From Neptuniibacter sp. (GTDB taxonomy: Bacteria > Pseudomonadota > Gammaproteobacteria > Pseudomonadales > Balneatricaceae), in NCBI RefSeq assembly GCF_024231755.1, contig NZ_JAAEQH010000105.1:1-64000 (forward strand): a stretch of 64,000 nucleotides of DNA. The letters are read 5' to 3'. Under the pieces are notes generated by a model that saw nothing but the letters and a program-made list of their open reading frames with translations, had not been told where the DNA came from and searched no databases. Position 1 is the first letter of the stretch. Every line of letters starts with the position of its first letter. Of this stretch, positions 34,675-43,979 are shown in pieces. Position numbers and translations under genes: made by a program.

Positions 34675-35718
34675 ATGGGACGATTAGCAGCAAAATTTAG
34701 TCCGTTAAATCAGCGCCGCATTGAGAACTTCCGCAATAATCGCCGTGGTTACTGGTCATTATGGATTTTTCTCAGCCTGTTCTTCCTTTCTCTATTCGCA
34801 GAGCTAATCGCTAATGATGATCCATTGCTGGTTTCATATAAGGGTGAATTTTACTTCCCGGTAGCCACCGAATACACCGAGCTGACTTTTGGTGGAGAGT
34901 TTGAGAGCCCTGCCGATTTCAAAGACCCTTACATACAAGATCTGATTCACAACCAAGGTGATGGCTGGATTATCTGGCCGATGATCCGCTATAGCTACAA
35001 CACCATCAATTACGATCTACCGGTCCCTGCACCATCACCACCGACATTGGAAAACCCACTAGGTACAGATGATCAGGCCCGTGATGTGTTAGCTCGCGTA
35101 ATCTATGGCTTCCGTATCTCAATTCTGTTCGCGGTAGTACTAACACTGGCGAGTTCAGTAATAGGCGTTATCGCAGGCGCAGTGCAAGGCTATTACGGCG
35201 GTAAAGTAGACCTGTTCTTCCAGCGTTTTATTGAGATCTGGTCGGGTCTTCCTGTTCTGTTCCTGTTGATTATCCTTGCAAGCCTGGTTGAGCCTAATTT
35301 CTGGTGGCTGCTGGGAATAATGCTTCTGTTCTCCTGGATGAATCTGGTGGACGTAGTCCGTGCTGAGTTTCTGCGTGGACGTAACCTGGAGTATGTTCGC
35401 GCAGCACGTGCCTTAGGTCTAAATAACCGCATGATTATGTTCCGCCATATTCTGCCTAATGCGATGGTTGCGACCCTAACCTTTATGCCGTTTATTTTTA
35501 ACGGTTCAGTGGTTACCTTAACCGCATTGGATTTCCTCGGCTTTGGTTTACCTCCGGGTAGCCCTTCGCTTGGTGAACTTGTCGCACAGGGTAAAACCAA
35601 TCTGCATGCTCCCTGGTTAGGGATCAGTGCCTTTTTAACTTTGTCTATCATGCTGACACTTTTGATTTTTATCGGTGAAGCTGTCCGTGATGCTTTTGAT
35701 CCAAGGAAAGTTTCATGA
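34675..35718 (+). CDS. yejE: Peptide/microcin C ABC transporter, permease YejE
   Basis: 347 residues; N-terminal helix, a long periplasmic insert (to about 125) and the conserved permease domain with EYVRAARALGLNNRMIMFRHILPNAM. Two bases after yejB. Partner of YejB in the membrane channel. Confidence 0.93.
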   Translation: MGRLAAKFSPLNQRRIENFRNNRRGYWSLWIFLSLFFLSLFAELIANDDPLLVSYKGEFYFPVATEYTELTFGGEFESPADFKDPYIQDLIHNQGDGWIIWPMIRYSYNTINYDLPVPAPSPPTLENPLGTDDQARDVLARVIYGFRISILFAVVLTLASSVIGVIAGAVQGYYGGKVDLFFQRFIEIWSGLPVLFLLIILASLVEPNFWWLLGIMLLFSWMNLVDVVRAEFLRGRNLEYVRAARALGLNNRMIMFRHILPNAMVATLTFMPFIFNGSVVTLTALDFLGFGLPPGSPSLGELVAQGKTNLHAPWLGISAFLTLSIMLTLLIFIGEAVRDAFDPRKVS

Positions 35719-37340
35719 CTCAGCCTTTCCCAACAGTTTCATCGAATCAATCACTATTAAGTGTCCGCAACCTATCGGTCCGTTTTGATCAGGGAGAGAG
35801 TGAGGCAGTTGATGCAGTAAAGAATATCAGCTTCGATATCGACAAGGGCAAAACCCTGGCGCTGGTAGGTGAATCAGGCTCAGGAAAGTCTGTTTCAGCA
35901 ATGTCGATCCTCAAACTGTTGCCCTACCCTAAAGCCAGCCACCCCAGTGGTGAGATCTATTACGCAGGACAAAACCTACTTGAGCTAAACGAAAACCAGA
36001 TGCGTCAGCTGCGTGGCGACAAGGTCAGCGTGATCTTTCAAGAACCGATGACCTCTCTAAACCCACTACACACTATCCAAAAGCAGATTGGCGAAACCCT
36101 ACTGTTACACCGAGGGTTAACCGGCAAACAGGCGCGAGGGCGTATTCTCGAGCTTCTGGAGCTAGTAGGTATCCCTGAGCCAGAGAAACGCCTGAACAGC
36201 TACCCTCATGAGTTATCTGGAGGTCAGCGCCAGCGTGTAATGATTGCAATGGCTTTGGCTAACGATCCAGAGCTGCTGATTGCTGATGAGCCAACCACCG
36301 CTCTGGATGTAACAATTCAGGAACAGATTCTGGAACTTCTGAAAGATCTGCAGCAGAAACTGAATATGGCTATCCTCCTGATTACCCATGATCTGAATAT
36401 TGTGCGTCGCTATGCTCACGACGTTTGCGTAATGTATCAGGGTGAACAGGTTGAAAGTGCTACAACTGAGCAGCTTTTCAGTAACCCGAAACACTCATAC
36501 ACGCAAAAGCTTTTAGATGCAGAACCCTCTGGAGAGCCTGCAGTTATCAATAGTACGGTACAGCCACTGCTTAATACCAACGATCTGAAAATATGGTTCC
36601 CGGTTAAGCAAGGCTTTCTCAAGAGAACGGTTGACCATATCAAAGCGGTAAATCAGGTAAATCTGGAACTAAACCGTGGAGAGACTTTAGGTGTGGTGGG
36701 TGAATCGGGCTCCGGTAAAACCACACTGGCTTTGGCTATCTTGAAACTGATTCGAAGTGAAGGTGGTATTACTTTCAGCGGAACTGAGCTTTCTGCGATG
36801 GGACAAAAAGAGGTTAAACCCCTACGCAGCAGGATGCAGATCGTATTTCAGGACCCATTTGGAAGCCTAAGCCCTAGAATGTCGATTACCGAGATCATCG
36901 CGGAAGGCCTTGAGATCCATCAACCAGCAAGCAAAGCTGAACACGAAACACAGATCATCGAAGTACTTAAAGAAGTAGGTATCGATCCCGACAGTCGCCA
37001 CCGCTACCCTCACGAATTCTCAGGAGGACAGCGCCAACGTATTGCGATCGCTCGTGCCTTAGTATTGAAACCAGAACTCATCGTTCTCGATGAGCCAACA
37101 TCAGCACTGGACCGTACGGTACAGAAGCAGATTGTAGAGTTACTGAGAAATCTGCAGGAAAAATTTGCCTTAAGCTATCTGTTTATCAGCCATGACCTAG
37201 CTGTGGTCAAAGCCCTGAGCCACAAATTAATGGTTATGCATCATGGAGATGTCGTTGAACAAGGTGATGCTACCCGGATCTTCAATAACCCAAGCCATAG
37301 CTACACTCAGAAACTCCTCAGCGCTGCATTCAGCCAATAA
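35715..37340 (+). CDS. yejF: Peptide/microcin C ABC transporter, fused double ATPase YejF
   Basis: 541 residues with two complete ATPase modules. First: Walker A GESGSGKS, signature LSGGQRQRVMIAMAL, Walker B LLIADEPTTALD. Second (from about 290): GESGSGKTT, FSGGQRQRIAIARAL, LIVLDEPTSALD. The fusion of the two ATPases is normal for YejF. Start overlaps yejE stop (ATGA). Last gene of the operon. Confidence 0.95.
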   Translation: MTQPFPTVSSNQSLLSVRNLSVRFDQGESEAVDAVKNISFDIDKGKTLALVGESGSGKSVSAMSILKLLPYPKASHPSGEIYYAGQNLLELNENQMRQLRGDKVSVIFQEPMTSLNPLHTIQKQIGETLLLHRGLTGKQARGRILELLELVGIPEPEKRLNSYPHELSGGQRQRVMIAMALANDPELLIADEPTTALDVTIQEQILELLKDLQQKLNMAILLITHDLNIVRRYAHDVCVMYQGEQVESATTEQLFSNPKHSYTQKLLDAEPSGEPAVINSTVQPLLNTNDLKIWFPVKQGFLKRTVDHIKAVNQVNLELNRGETLGVVGESGSGKTTLALAILKLIRSEGGITFSGTELSAMGQKEVKPLRSRMQIVFQDPFGSLSPRMSITEIIAEGLEIHQPASKAEHETQIIEVLKEVGIDPDSRHRYPHEFSGGQRQRIAIARALVLKPELIVLDEPTSALDRTVQKQIVELLRNLQEKFALSYLFISHDLAVVKALSHKLMVMHHGDVVEQGDATRIFNNPSHSYTQKLLSAAFSQ

Positions 37341-37449
37341 GTAGAGATTCTGTTCTACTTATTGGCAATTCCTCTGTTGTTCTTTAGAGCGATATCACTG
37401 GAGACATATTTACTTTCCCTGCCCATAAAACTAAAGTTCAATACTGACG

Positions 37450-37516
37450 AAAAAATATGGGATTGGACATAGTTTCAGTTTGGGCTGATTCATCTGTGGT
37501 CAATCCCATATTTTTT
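37450..37516 (+). repeat. 16-base perfect inverted repeat in the ndh leader
   Basis: AAAAAATATGGGATTG (37450-37465) pairs exactly with CAATCCCATATTTTTT (37501-37516) across a 35-base loop. The right arm ends directly at the GAGG ribosome site of ndh, so a folded mRNA would end in a U tract just before the start codon. It could be the yej terminator, an attenuator for ndh, or both. Confidence 0.8.
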
Positions 37517-37527
37517 GAGGATTTACC

Positions 37528-38841
37528 ATGAACAACTCTCCTTCTACAGGCACTCCGCACAAGATCCTTGTGATCGGCGGCGGTGCTGGCGGGCTTGAGC
37601 TGGTAACACAGCTTGGTCACCGATACCGCAAAGATCCCAACGTAACTGTCACTCTTGTTGATCAAAAACGCTCACACATTTGGAAACCATTGCTACACGA
37701 AGTAGCCACAGGCTCTCTAGACCCAAGCACTGATGCCGTGATCTACCATGCTCATGCAGTTAAACACCACTATGAGTTCCAACTGGGACAGTTTTGTGGC
37801 CTGAGCGCTGATAAGAAACAGATTACCCTTGCTGAAACACTGGATGAATCAGGTCAGCAGGTTCTGCCTGAACGTCATCTGGACTACGATACTCTGGTTA
37901 TGGCAATCGGTAGCGTAAGCAACGACTTTAATACACCGGGTGTATCTGATCACTGCTTCTTCCTTGATACGGCTAAGCAGGCTGAGCGCTTCCATAACGC
38001 CCTGATTAATAACTTCATGCGTATCAACCAGCGTGATAGCGGTGTTCTAAATATCGCTATTGTTGGCGCTGGGGCAACAGGTGTAGAGCTTTCTGCAGAA
38101 CTATATAACGTAACTGATATGCTGAAGTCATATGGCTTGCAGAATATGACTTCTGATCAACTCAAAGTTAAGCTGATTGAAGCCGGTCCTCGCATACTCC
38201 CTGCCCTGCCTGGGCGTATTTCGGCCTCTGCGCGTAAAGAGCTGTCCGATTTAGGTGTGGAAGTGCGTGAGAACACCATGATTCAATCGGCAAATGAAGA
38301 TGGTTTTATAACATCTGAAGATGAACTGATCGAAGCGGATATGATGATCTGGGCTGCAGGTGTAAAGGCCCCAGATTTCCTAGCCGACCTGTATCAGTTT
38401 GAACTGACCCGCTCAAATCAGGTTCTTGTTAAACCTACACTGCAAAGCAGTAACAACGATGACATCTTTGTGATCGGTGACTGCTGCGCCTGCGCACTAC
38501 CCGATGGAAGCTGGGTACCACCGCGCGCCCAGTCAGCTCACCAGATGGCATCACTGGCGAAACAAAACATCATCAATCAATTGCAGGGTAAACCACTAAA
38601 AGACTTTCAATATAAGGATCATGGCTCACTGGTTAACCTTAGCCGCTACAGTACAGTGGGAAGCCTAATGGGCAACCTGACCAAGAATAGTATGTTTATT
38701 GAAGGTAAAATTGCCCGAATAGTTTATATATCACTTTACCGTATGCATCAGATTGCTATTCACGGTTTCTTTAAAGCGATGTTGGTATTCGTTGCGGAGA
38801 AGGTGAGTAAGGTCGTTCGACCGAAGATGAAGTTGCACTGA
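37528..38841 (+). CDS. ndh: Type II NADH dehydrogenase (non-proton-pumping)
   Basis: 437 residues. FAD-binding GGGAGGLELV near the N-terminus, second Rossmann motif IVGAGATGVELSAEL (about 178) for NADH, and FVIGDCCAC for FAD. C-terminal hydrophobic and basic segment anchors it on the inner membrane. Passes electrons from NADH to quinone. The gene is bounded by two unusual inverted repeats. Confidence 0.94.
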   Translation: MNNSPSTGTPHKILVIGGGAGGLELVTQLGHRYRKDPNVTVTLVDQKRSHIWKPLLHEVATGSLDPSTDAVIYHAHAVKHHYEFQLGQFCGLSADKKQITLAETLDESGQQVLPERHLDYDTLVMAIGSVSNDFNTPGVSDHCFFLDTAKQAERFHNALINNFMRINQRDSGVLNIAIVGAGATGVELSAELYNVTDMLKSYGLQNMTSDQLKVKLIEAGPRILPALPGRISASARKELSDLGVEVRENTMIQSANEDGFITSEDELIEADMMIWAAGVKAPDFLADLYQFELTRSNQVLVKPTLQSSNNDDIFVIGDCCACALPDGSWVPPRAQSAHQMASLAKQNIINQLQGKPLKDFQYKDHGSLVNLSRYSTVGSLMGNLTKNSMFIEGKIARIVYISLYRMHQIAIHGFFKAMLVFVAEKVSKVVRPKMKLH

Positions 38842-38855
38842 TAACTCATCTTTAG

Positions 38856-38902
38856 TCATGTGCCATTTAATCCGTTCCTATTCGGCTCTAAATGGCACAT
38901 GA
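38856..38902 (+). repeat. 14-base perfect inverted repeat after ndh
   Basis: TCATGTGCCATTTA (38856-38869) pairs exactly with TAAATGGCACATGA (38889-38902), loop 19 bases, 14 bases after the ndh stop. It probably terminates or protects the ndh mRNA though there is no long T run. Confidence 0.7.
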
Positions 38903-38961
38903 TACGATTTACAGATCTTTTCTAGATAATCTGGCTTATAGCTAAGTCCGCCGGATTAAAC

Positions 38962-39303
38962 TTATTTTTCGAATTTATAGAATTCCTTATTCATATAAGC
39001 CGAAACATCAGATACATCTTCCGGAAACCAGCCTACATCAAGATTAGTGTTACAACCTTCAACAAAAGCTTCTAGCTTCGCGTAGCTGGTAACTTTGCGA
39101 TCTTCACGGCTAAAGAAACTTGTTTCATGACAGGTTTCACAGTTCGCATCTGTGTATTCGATACCTTGGATGGTTTTTTCTATCTCCACCTCATGATACA
39201 GCTCTTTGCCATTTTCAGGGTCTGCCGCTGCTGCAGTCAAAGGCATAGCTGATACGCTGATAACTGCTGCCAGAATACCTGTCTTAATAGAATAACCTGT
39301 CAT
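38962..39303 (-). CDS. Small periplasmic cytochrome c
   Basis: 113 residues from ATG at 39303, which has GGAGGAAG right upstream (the upstream ATG at 39315 contains that ribosome site). Signal peptide to about residue 29, one heme c motif CETCH, and an isolated later Cys (EGCN). Probable electron carrier; partner not identifiable. It lies between ndh and dsbD; DsbD supplies reductant for cytochrome c maturation. Confidence 0.85.
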   Translation of the reverse strand: MTGYSIKTGILAAVISVSAMPLTAAAADPENGKELYHEVEIEKTIQGIEYTDANCETCHETSFFSREDRKVTSYAKLEAFVEGCNTNLDVGWFPEDVSDVSAYMNKEFYKFEK

Positions 39304-39393
39304 CACTTCCTCCATAAATCTTACCGTCTTATTCTTATTTTTGACCGTTGGTCAGTTACCACAGCCTACTAGAAGCCTTCAGCCAAGTCTAAT

Positions 39394-41238
39394 TTAGATT
39401 TCGCTGATATGGTTAACAAAATCGGCAGGTTCAACAACCCCGATCAAAGTCTTATTCGCTAGCATATTGCCCTCTGCATTGTAGAAGATCAACGCAGGCG
39501 GTCCGATCAGTGAATAAGCTTTGTTCAAGGCTTTGGCAGGATCATCATTTGCGGTCACATCCACTTTAATCAACCGGAATCGTTCCAGAGCTTTTTGAGA
39601 GTTAACATCCGCAAACGTTATGACTTCAAGCTCTATACAGGACACACACCAATCAGCATAAAAATCCAGCATAACAGGAAGGCCCTGAGCCTTGGCATCG
39701 ATCAATTGCTGATCCAGTTGCTCAGGAGTAGTAACTACAATGAATGGAAGCTTTGTACTCTGTTCAGCTGAAGCGCCGGCAAAGCCCTTCAGCGGGTAGA
39801 TCAGGCTTTTATTACCTCCCAATGCACCAGCCATCAAAGACAGCGCATAGACAAACACGATCAAGCCTATGCCTTTCCCAAGATGCGACGAAGCCGAGGA
39901 TTTTTTATCCAGTTTGGTCAATACACCCATGTAAACCGACGAAACAATCAGAACAATGGCTGTTAACCACATAGTAACGACGGTTGGAACAATTCGGTCC
40001 AGCATCCAGATAGCCAGGAGCAGCAACAACACTCCAAAGAATGCTTTTACTTTCTCCATCCATAACCCTGCATGAGGTAGTAGCTTACCTGCAGAAGTAC
40101 CAACCAGAAGAATAGGTACACCCATGCCCAGACTCATGGAGAAAAGTGCGCTACCACCCAGAATGGGATCACCTGTTTGACCAATATAAATCAGTGCGCC
40201 CGCCAGTGGCGCAGCCATGCAGGGTCCTACAATCAGTGCAGATAGGAAGCCCATAATCGCAACACCCGTAACTGTTCCGCCTTCCTGGCTGTTGCTGGCC
40301 TTACTTAAACGTGTCTGTAGACTATTCGGCAACTGAAGTTCATAGAAACCAAACATCGAAAGCGATAACAGTACAAAGACAAAACTGAATACACCAATTA
40401 TCCACGGGTTCTGGAACATCGCCTGCAGATTTTCGCCAAACAGTCCTGCAAAGATTCCCGCAAGGGTATATGTAACCGCCACAGCAAGCACATAAACCAG
40501 AGAAAGGAAGAAACCTCTAGAAGCAGTAACATGTCTTCCCTGCCCCGCTATAATGCTGGACAAGATAGGAATCATTGGAAATACGCACGGAGTGAATGAG
40601 AGTGCCAGACCTGCAATAAAGAAAGCACCCAGAGTCACCAGCAGATCCCCCTGCCCAATCATCTGTGCAAACTGATCCTGCTCACTTAATACCGTTGTCT
40701 GCGGTGGTGTGATTAGTGTTGGGGATACTTTCTGTTCTTTAGCAGCAATAGATGTCTCCTGCACAGCAGGAGTGATACCTGAAACTTTAACCTCTTTAGT
40801 CACCGGCGGGTAACAGATACCCCCTTCCCAGCACCCCTGATAGGTCACTTCCAGAGTGTCATCTACAACTTCAGATGAGAGACTGGCCAGATCAAAGCTG
40901 ACCTCAGCTCGGTTGTGGTAAACCCAAACTTTGCCGAACAAAGGATCGTCTTTCTGCTTGGCTTCCGCGTTTGAACGGTTAAGAATCTTTGTTTCACTAT
41001 TATTCTTGAGCTCAATTCGGTCACGATAGAGATAATAATCGTCAGGTATATCCCAATAGAGGTTTAATTTATTCCCCTCTTGGATGTGCCCAAAAACAAA
41101 AGCTTTTTCGACCTCTAGAGGTCCATTGTTAGAGAAGGGGCTATTATCAAATAAACCGGCGCTAGCTGGCAGGCTGATAATTGAAGCAAAGGAAACAAAT
41201 AAAAATAATCCAAGCTTCTGTTTTAGATTCCTAAACAC
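39394..41238 (-). CDS. dsbD: Thiol:disulfide interchange protein DsbD
   Basis: 614 residues. Signal peptide; N-terminal alpha domain with Cys pair CWEGGICYPP; membrane beta domain of eight helices with the two redox Cys in FTPCVFPMIP and GPCMAAPLAG; C-terminal thioredoxin domain with CVSC (FYADWCVSCIELE). Transfers electrons from cytoplasmic thioredoxin to periplasmic DsbC/DsbG/CcmG. All six redox cysteines are present. Start ATG 41238. Confidence 0.95.
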   Translation of the reverse strand: MFRNLKQKLGLFLFVSFASIISLPASAGLFDNSPFSNNGPLEVEKAFVFGHIQEGNKLNLYWDIPDDYYLYRDRIELKNNSETKILNRSNAEAKQKDDPLFGKVWVYHNRAEVSFDLASLSSEVVDDTLEVTYQGCWEGGICYPPVTKEVKVSGITPAVQETSIAAKEQKVSPTLITPPQTTVLSEQDQFAQMIGQGDLLVTLGAFFIAGLALSFTPCVFPMIPILSSIIAGQGRHVTASRGFFLSLVYVLAVAVTYTLAGIFAGLFGENLQAMFQNPWIIGVFSFVFVLLSLSMFGFYELQLPNSLQTRLSKASNSQEGGTVTGVAIMGFLSALIVGPCMAAPLAGALIYIGQTGDPILGGSALFSMSLGMGVPILLVGTSAGKLLPHAGLWMEKVKAFFGVLLLLLAIWMLDRIVPTVVTMWLTAIVLIVSSVYMGVLTKLDKKSSASSHLGKGIGLIVFVYALSLMAGALGGNKSLIYPLKGFAGASAEQSTKLPFIVVTTPEQLDQQLIDAKAQGLPVMLDFYADWCVSCIELEVITFADVNSQKALERFRLIKVDVTANDDPAKALNKAYSLIGPPALIFYNAEGNMLANKTLIGVVEPADFVNHISEI

Positions 41239-41611
41239 ACAGATTCCTTAAATCTAATGGCAATCGTCCCATTGACCATTTTTTAACGTCAGAGTTCGCC
41301 AAATTTCAGTCCATTTTTAAATATATTACCGGACATTAGCAATCTCGAATAAAGCTATTTCTAAGTGTACCACGGCAACCTGTAATTTCATGACAGCTCT
41401 TTAAAACAGCCAATACTGAGCCAGATCAGAAATATTCCCTAATTTCAGGCTGTAATTGCCAGATTAGCCCCTCCGTATACTTATAACCGACATAGGTTTG
41501 TGGTAAAAAAGGCGTCACATTGACATAGAGTCTAGGGAACCGAAGTGATCGCCACATAATTTCATCTTAATTCGTGGCAATGCGGCTTCTCTAAAGCAGG
41601 ATAAATTAATA
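41239..41611. other. 373-base non-coding divergent region dsbD/aroF
   Basis: No supported gene. It must hold the promoters for dsbD (minus) and the DAHP synthase (plus). A TTGACA occurs at 41520-41525 without a convincing -10 partner. I could not identify a TyrR-box (TGTAAA-N6-TTTACA). Confidence 0.6.
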
Positions 41612-42679
41612 ATGACTGATACACGCGTTGAAGATTTAAACATTGAATCAAATACCGTCCTGGTTTCTCCGGACGCACTAAAAGCAGAGATGCCTATCTC
41701 TGAGAAAGCAGCTGCTGCAGTAATGCAGGGCCGCTCTGTTGTTCGTGACATTCTGGATCGCAAAGATCCACGTCTTTTTGTTGTGGTAGGTCCATGCTCT
41801 ATCCACGACACAGAAGCAGCTATCGAATACGGTAAGAAGCTGGTTGAACTGCAGGAAAAAGTAAAAGATTCTTTGTATCTGGTAATGCGTGTTTATTTTG
41901 AAAAACCACGTACCACTGTTGGCTGGAAAGGCCTGATCAACGACCCTCACTTGAACGACTCCTTTGAGATCGAAGAAGGCCTGCACATTGCGCGTAAGCT
42001 TCTTCTTGACCTGTCTGAGCTAGGCCTACCGCTAGCCACTGAAGCGCTGGACCCTATCTCACCACAGTACATGCAGGACTTGATCGCATGGTCTGCGATC
42101 GGTGCACGCACAACTGAGTCTCAGACTCACCGTGAGATGTCTTCAGGTCTGTCATGTGCGGTTGGTTTCAAAAACGGTACTGATGGTGGCCTTGAAGTGG
42201 CGACTAACGCACTAAAATCAGTTAGCGCTCCACACCGCTTCCTGGGTATCAATGCAGAAGGTCAGGTATCCATTGTTCACACTAAAGGCAACCAGTACGG
42301 TCACGTTGTACTACGTGGTGGTGGCGGAAAGCCAAACTACGATTCAGTGAACGTTGCTATCTGCGAGCAGGCCCTGGAAAAAGCGGGTCTGGCAAACAAC
42401 ATCATGATCGACTGTAGCCACGCCAACTCCAGCAAAGACCCGGCTTTGCAGCCGCTGGTAGCAGAAAACGCAGCTAACCAGATTCTGGAAGGAAACAAAT
42501 CCATTGTTGGCCTGATGATTGAAAGTAATCTGGGTTGGGGCAACCAGTCTATTCCTGACAATCTGGAAGATCTGGAATACGGTGTTTCTGTAACTGATGC
42601 TTGTATCGACTGGGATGCTACTGAGAAATGCCTGGTTGAGATGAATGAGAAACTGAAAGAGGTTCTACCGAACCGCTAA
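41612..42679 (+). CDS. aroF: 3-deoxy-7-phosphoheptulonate (DAHP) synthase, class I
   Basis: 355 residues. First step of the shikimate pathway, joining phosphoenolpyruvate and erythrose-4-phosphate. Key stretches: VVVGPCSIHD, EKPRTTVGWKGLINDP, ARTTESQTHRE, SCAVGFKNGTDG. The forms LPLATEALDPISPQY and HRFLGINAEGQ resemble E. coli AroF (Tyr-sensitive) more than AroG or AroH, so aroF is given with moderate confidence on the isozyme. Confidence 0.9.
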   Translation: MTDTRVEDLNIESNTVLVSPDALKAEMPISEKAAAAVMQGRSVVRDILDRKDPRLFVVVGPCSIHDTEAAIEYGKKLVELQEKVKDSLYLVMRVYFEKPRTTVGWKGLINDPHLNDSFEIEEGLHIARKLLLDLSELGLPLATEALDPISPQYMQDLIAWSAIGARTTESQTHREMSSGLSCAVGFKNGTDGGLEVATNALKSVSAPHRFLGINAEGQVSIVHTKGNQYGHVVLRGGGGKPNYDSVNVAICEQALEKAGLANNIMIDCSHANSSKDPALQPLVAENAANQILEGNKSIVGLMIESNLGWGNQSIPDNLEDLEYGVSVTDACIDWDATEKCLVEMNEKLKEVLPNR

Positions 42680-42696
42680 TTCCTTCTCTAAACGAT

Positions 42697-42730
42697 AAAA
42701 AGCGCATGCAGTATGGCTGATGCGCTTTTT
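42697..42730. terminator. Bidirectional terminator after aroF
   Basis: Stem AAAAAGCGCAT / ATGCGCTTTTT with a 12-base loop and T run, between aroF and the converging Hpt gene. Confidence 0.9.
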
Positions 42731-42749
42731 TTGTACCTGTAGAAGCTGA

Positions 42750-43862
42750 TCAAATATAAACGCTTTCCAGATCTTCCCTTACTAGCTGGTTAAAGATATC
42801 AACGTAATCAGGGTTAAATCGAAGGCCCTTCTCACTGTTCATTGAACGCAGCACCTTAGCAACCGCAATCTTGGCATTATGTTCGACTCTGGCTTTGCGG
42901 TACTGTTGCTGATAATAACGTACAAGCGCTAAAATCATCCCTCCCGGGTTGATCTCTTCACCGGCAAGCCCTTCAGGCACTCCCTTACCATCATAACGGG
43001 CAAAGCTATGCTCAATCATCTCTGCAGCCGATAACCATTTACCACCAAGTTTTAGAAAACCTGCAGTCAGCTCCAGCTGCTCAGATACGCGCTGTTTCTC
43101 CCAACAATCACTGTCCGGTAGTATTTCGAAAATTGGCGAAGTAACAAATTTACTACCCAGCAGATTCATATAAAGTGCTGCGCTTATCTGATCATCACTC
43201 ACTTTATTAGTGAGGTGCTTATTAATGTAAGTACAGATGCCCAGAAGTCGATCGACTTTACACTGATGCTGTAACGATTTGGAACGCATAATATCTGAGA
43301 TACGTTGCATAAATTCGAGGTCAGAGAAGTTCTTCAGTTTTTCCTGTTTTTCCAAACGCTCGAGGATCTTTTCGCTGACATCTTCAGTAGCAGTTAACGC
43401 ACCAGAGAGACTATCTAAGGTTTTAAGAATAACGTCTTCACGCTTATCAGGCTCTGTTTTAAAAACCTGATCAACACTGGTTTGTAGTACAAGGATATTA
43501 TTTTCTGCAATTTCATTCCCTGCAATTGCAGAGGCGACCAACTGCTCCAGACGCTGAAAAATATAGGTCATAAACTCACCGCAAGGAGGTGTATATGTGT
43601 ACTCACCTTTGCGCATCTGTGACACAAGATCTTCAAGACGGTGGCAGATATCAGCTATATCGTCCAGAAACACCATATGGCAGTTACCCTTAAGAGAATG
43701 AACTGCACGAAACATCTCATGCACAACATCCTCCTGGTAGCTGCAATTCAGAGTACTAAAGCAGATATCCAGCTCATCCATTGCCTCCCTAAAACTGGTG
43801 TAGAACTCAGTTTTAAGCTCATCACTTAATGATTGAAAGGCATTGTAGTTATCTTGAGACAT
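42750..43862 (-). CDS. Hpt-domain protein with degenerate HD-GYP-like C-terminus
   Basis: 370 residues. The N-terminal 1-120 is a histidine phosphotransfer domain: His55 in FRAVHSLKGNCHMV. A linker follows (about 120-190). From about 195 the protein resembles an HD-GYP domain: LLGICTYINKHL, then YDGKGVPEGLAGEEINPGGMILALVRYY, which matches the HDG-GYP-GL-G-EI-..A-I-..D pattern. The HD metal residues and the GYP Tyr are missing, so cyclic-di-GMP hydrolysis is unlikely. It probably takes phosphate from a kinase and signals by binding. Confidence 0.8.
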   Translation of the reverse strand: MSQDNYNAFQSLSDELKTEFYTSFREAMDELDICFSTLNCSYQEDVVHEMFRAVHSLKGNCHMVFLDDIADICHRLEDLVSQMRKGEYTYTPPCGEFMTYIFQRLEQLVASAIAGNEIAENNILVLQTSVDQVFKTEPDKREDVILKTLDSLSGALTATEDVSEKILERLEKQEKLKNFSDLEFMQRISDIMRSKSLQHQCKVDRLLGICTYINKHLTNKVSDDQISAALYMNLLGSKFVTSPIFEILPDSDCWEKQRVSEQLELTAGFLKLGGKWLSAAEMIEHSFARYDGKGVPEGLAGEEINPGGMILALVRYYQQQYRKARVEHNAKIAVAKVLRSMNSEKGLRFNPDYVDIFNQLVREDLESVYI

Positions 43863-43913
43863 TGATCACCATATGACTGACTGTATCCGGCTATCATAAC
43901 CGTCACGCATAAA

Positions 43914-43941
43914 AAAAGGATAGCAGAAATGCCATCCTTTT
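43914..43941 (-). terminator. Terminator after clpX
   Basis: Hairpin AAAAGGAT-A-GCA / TGC-C-ATCCTTTT with a GAAA tetraloop and one mismatch, 39 bases after the clpX stop. Confidence 0.75.
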
Positions 43942-43979
43942 CTTTATGTATTTTAGTAAGTTAGACCAATTATGATCAA

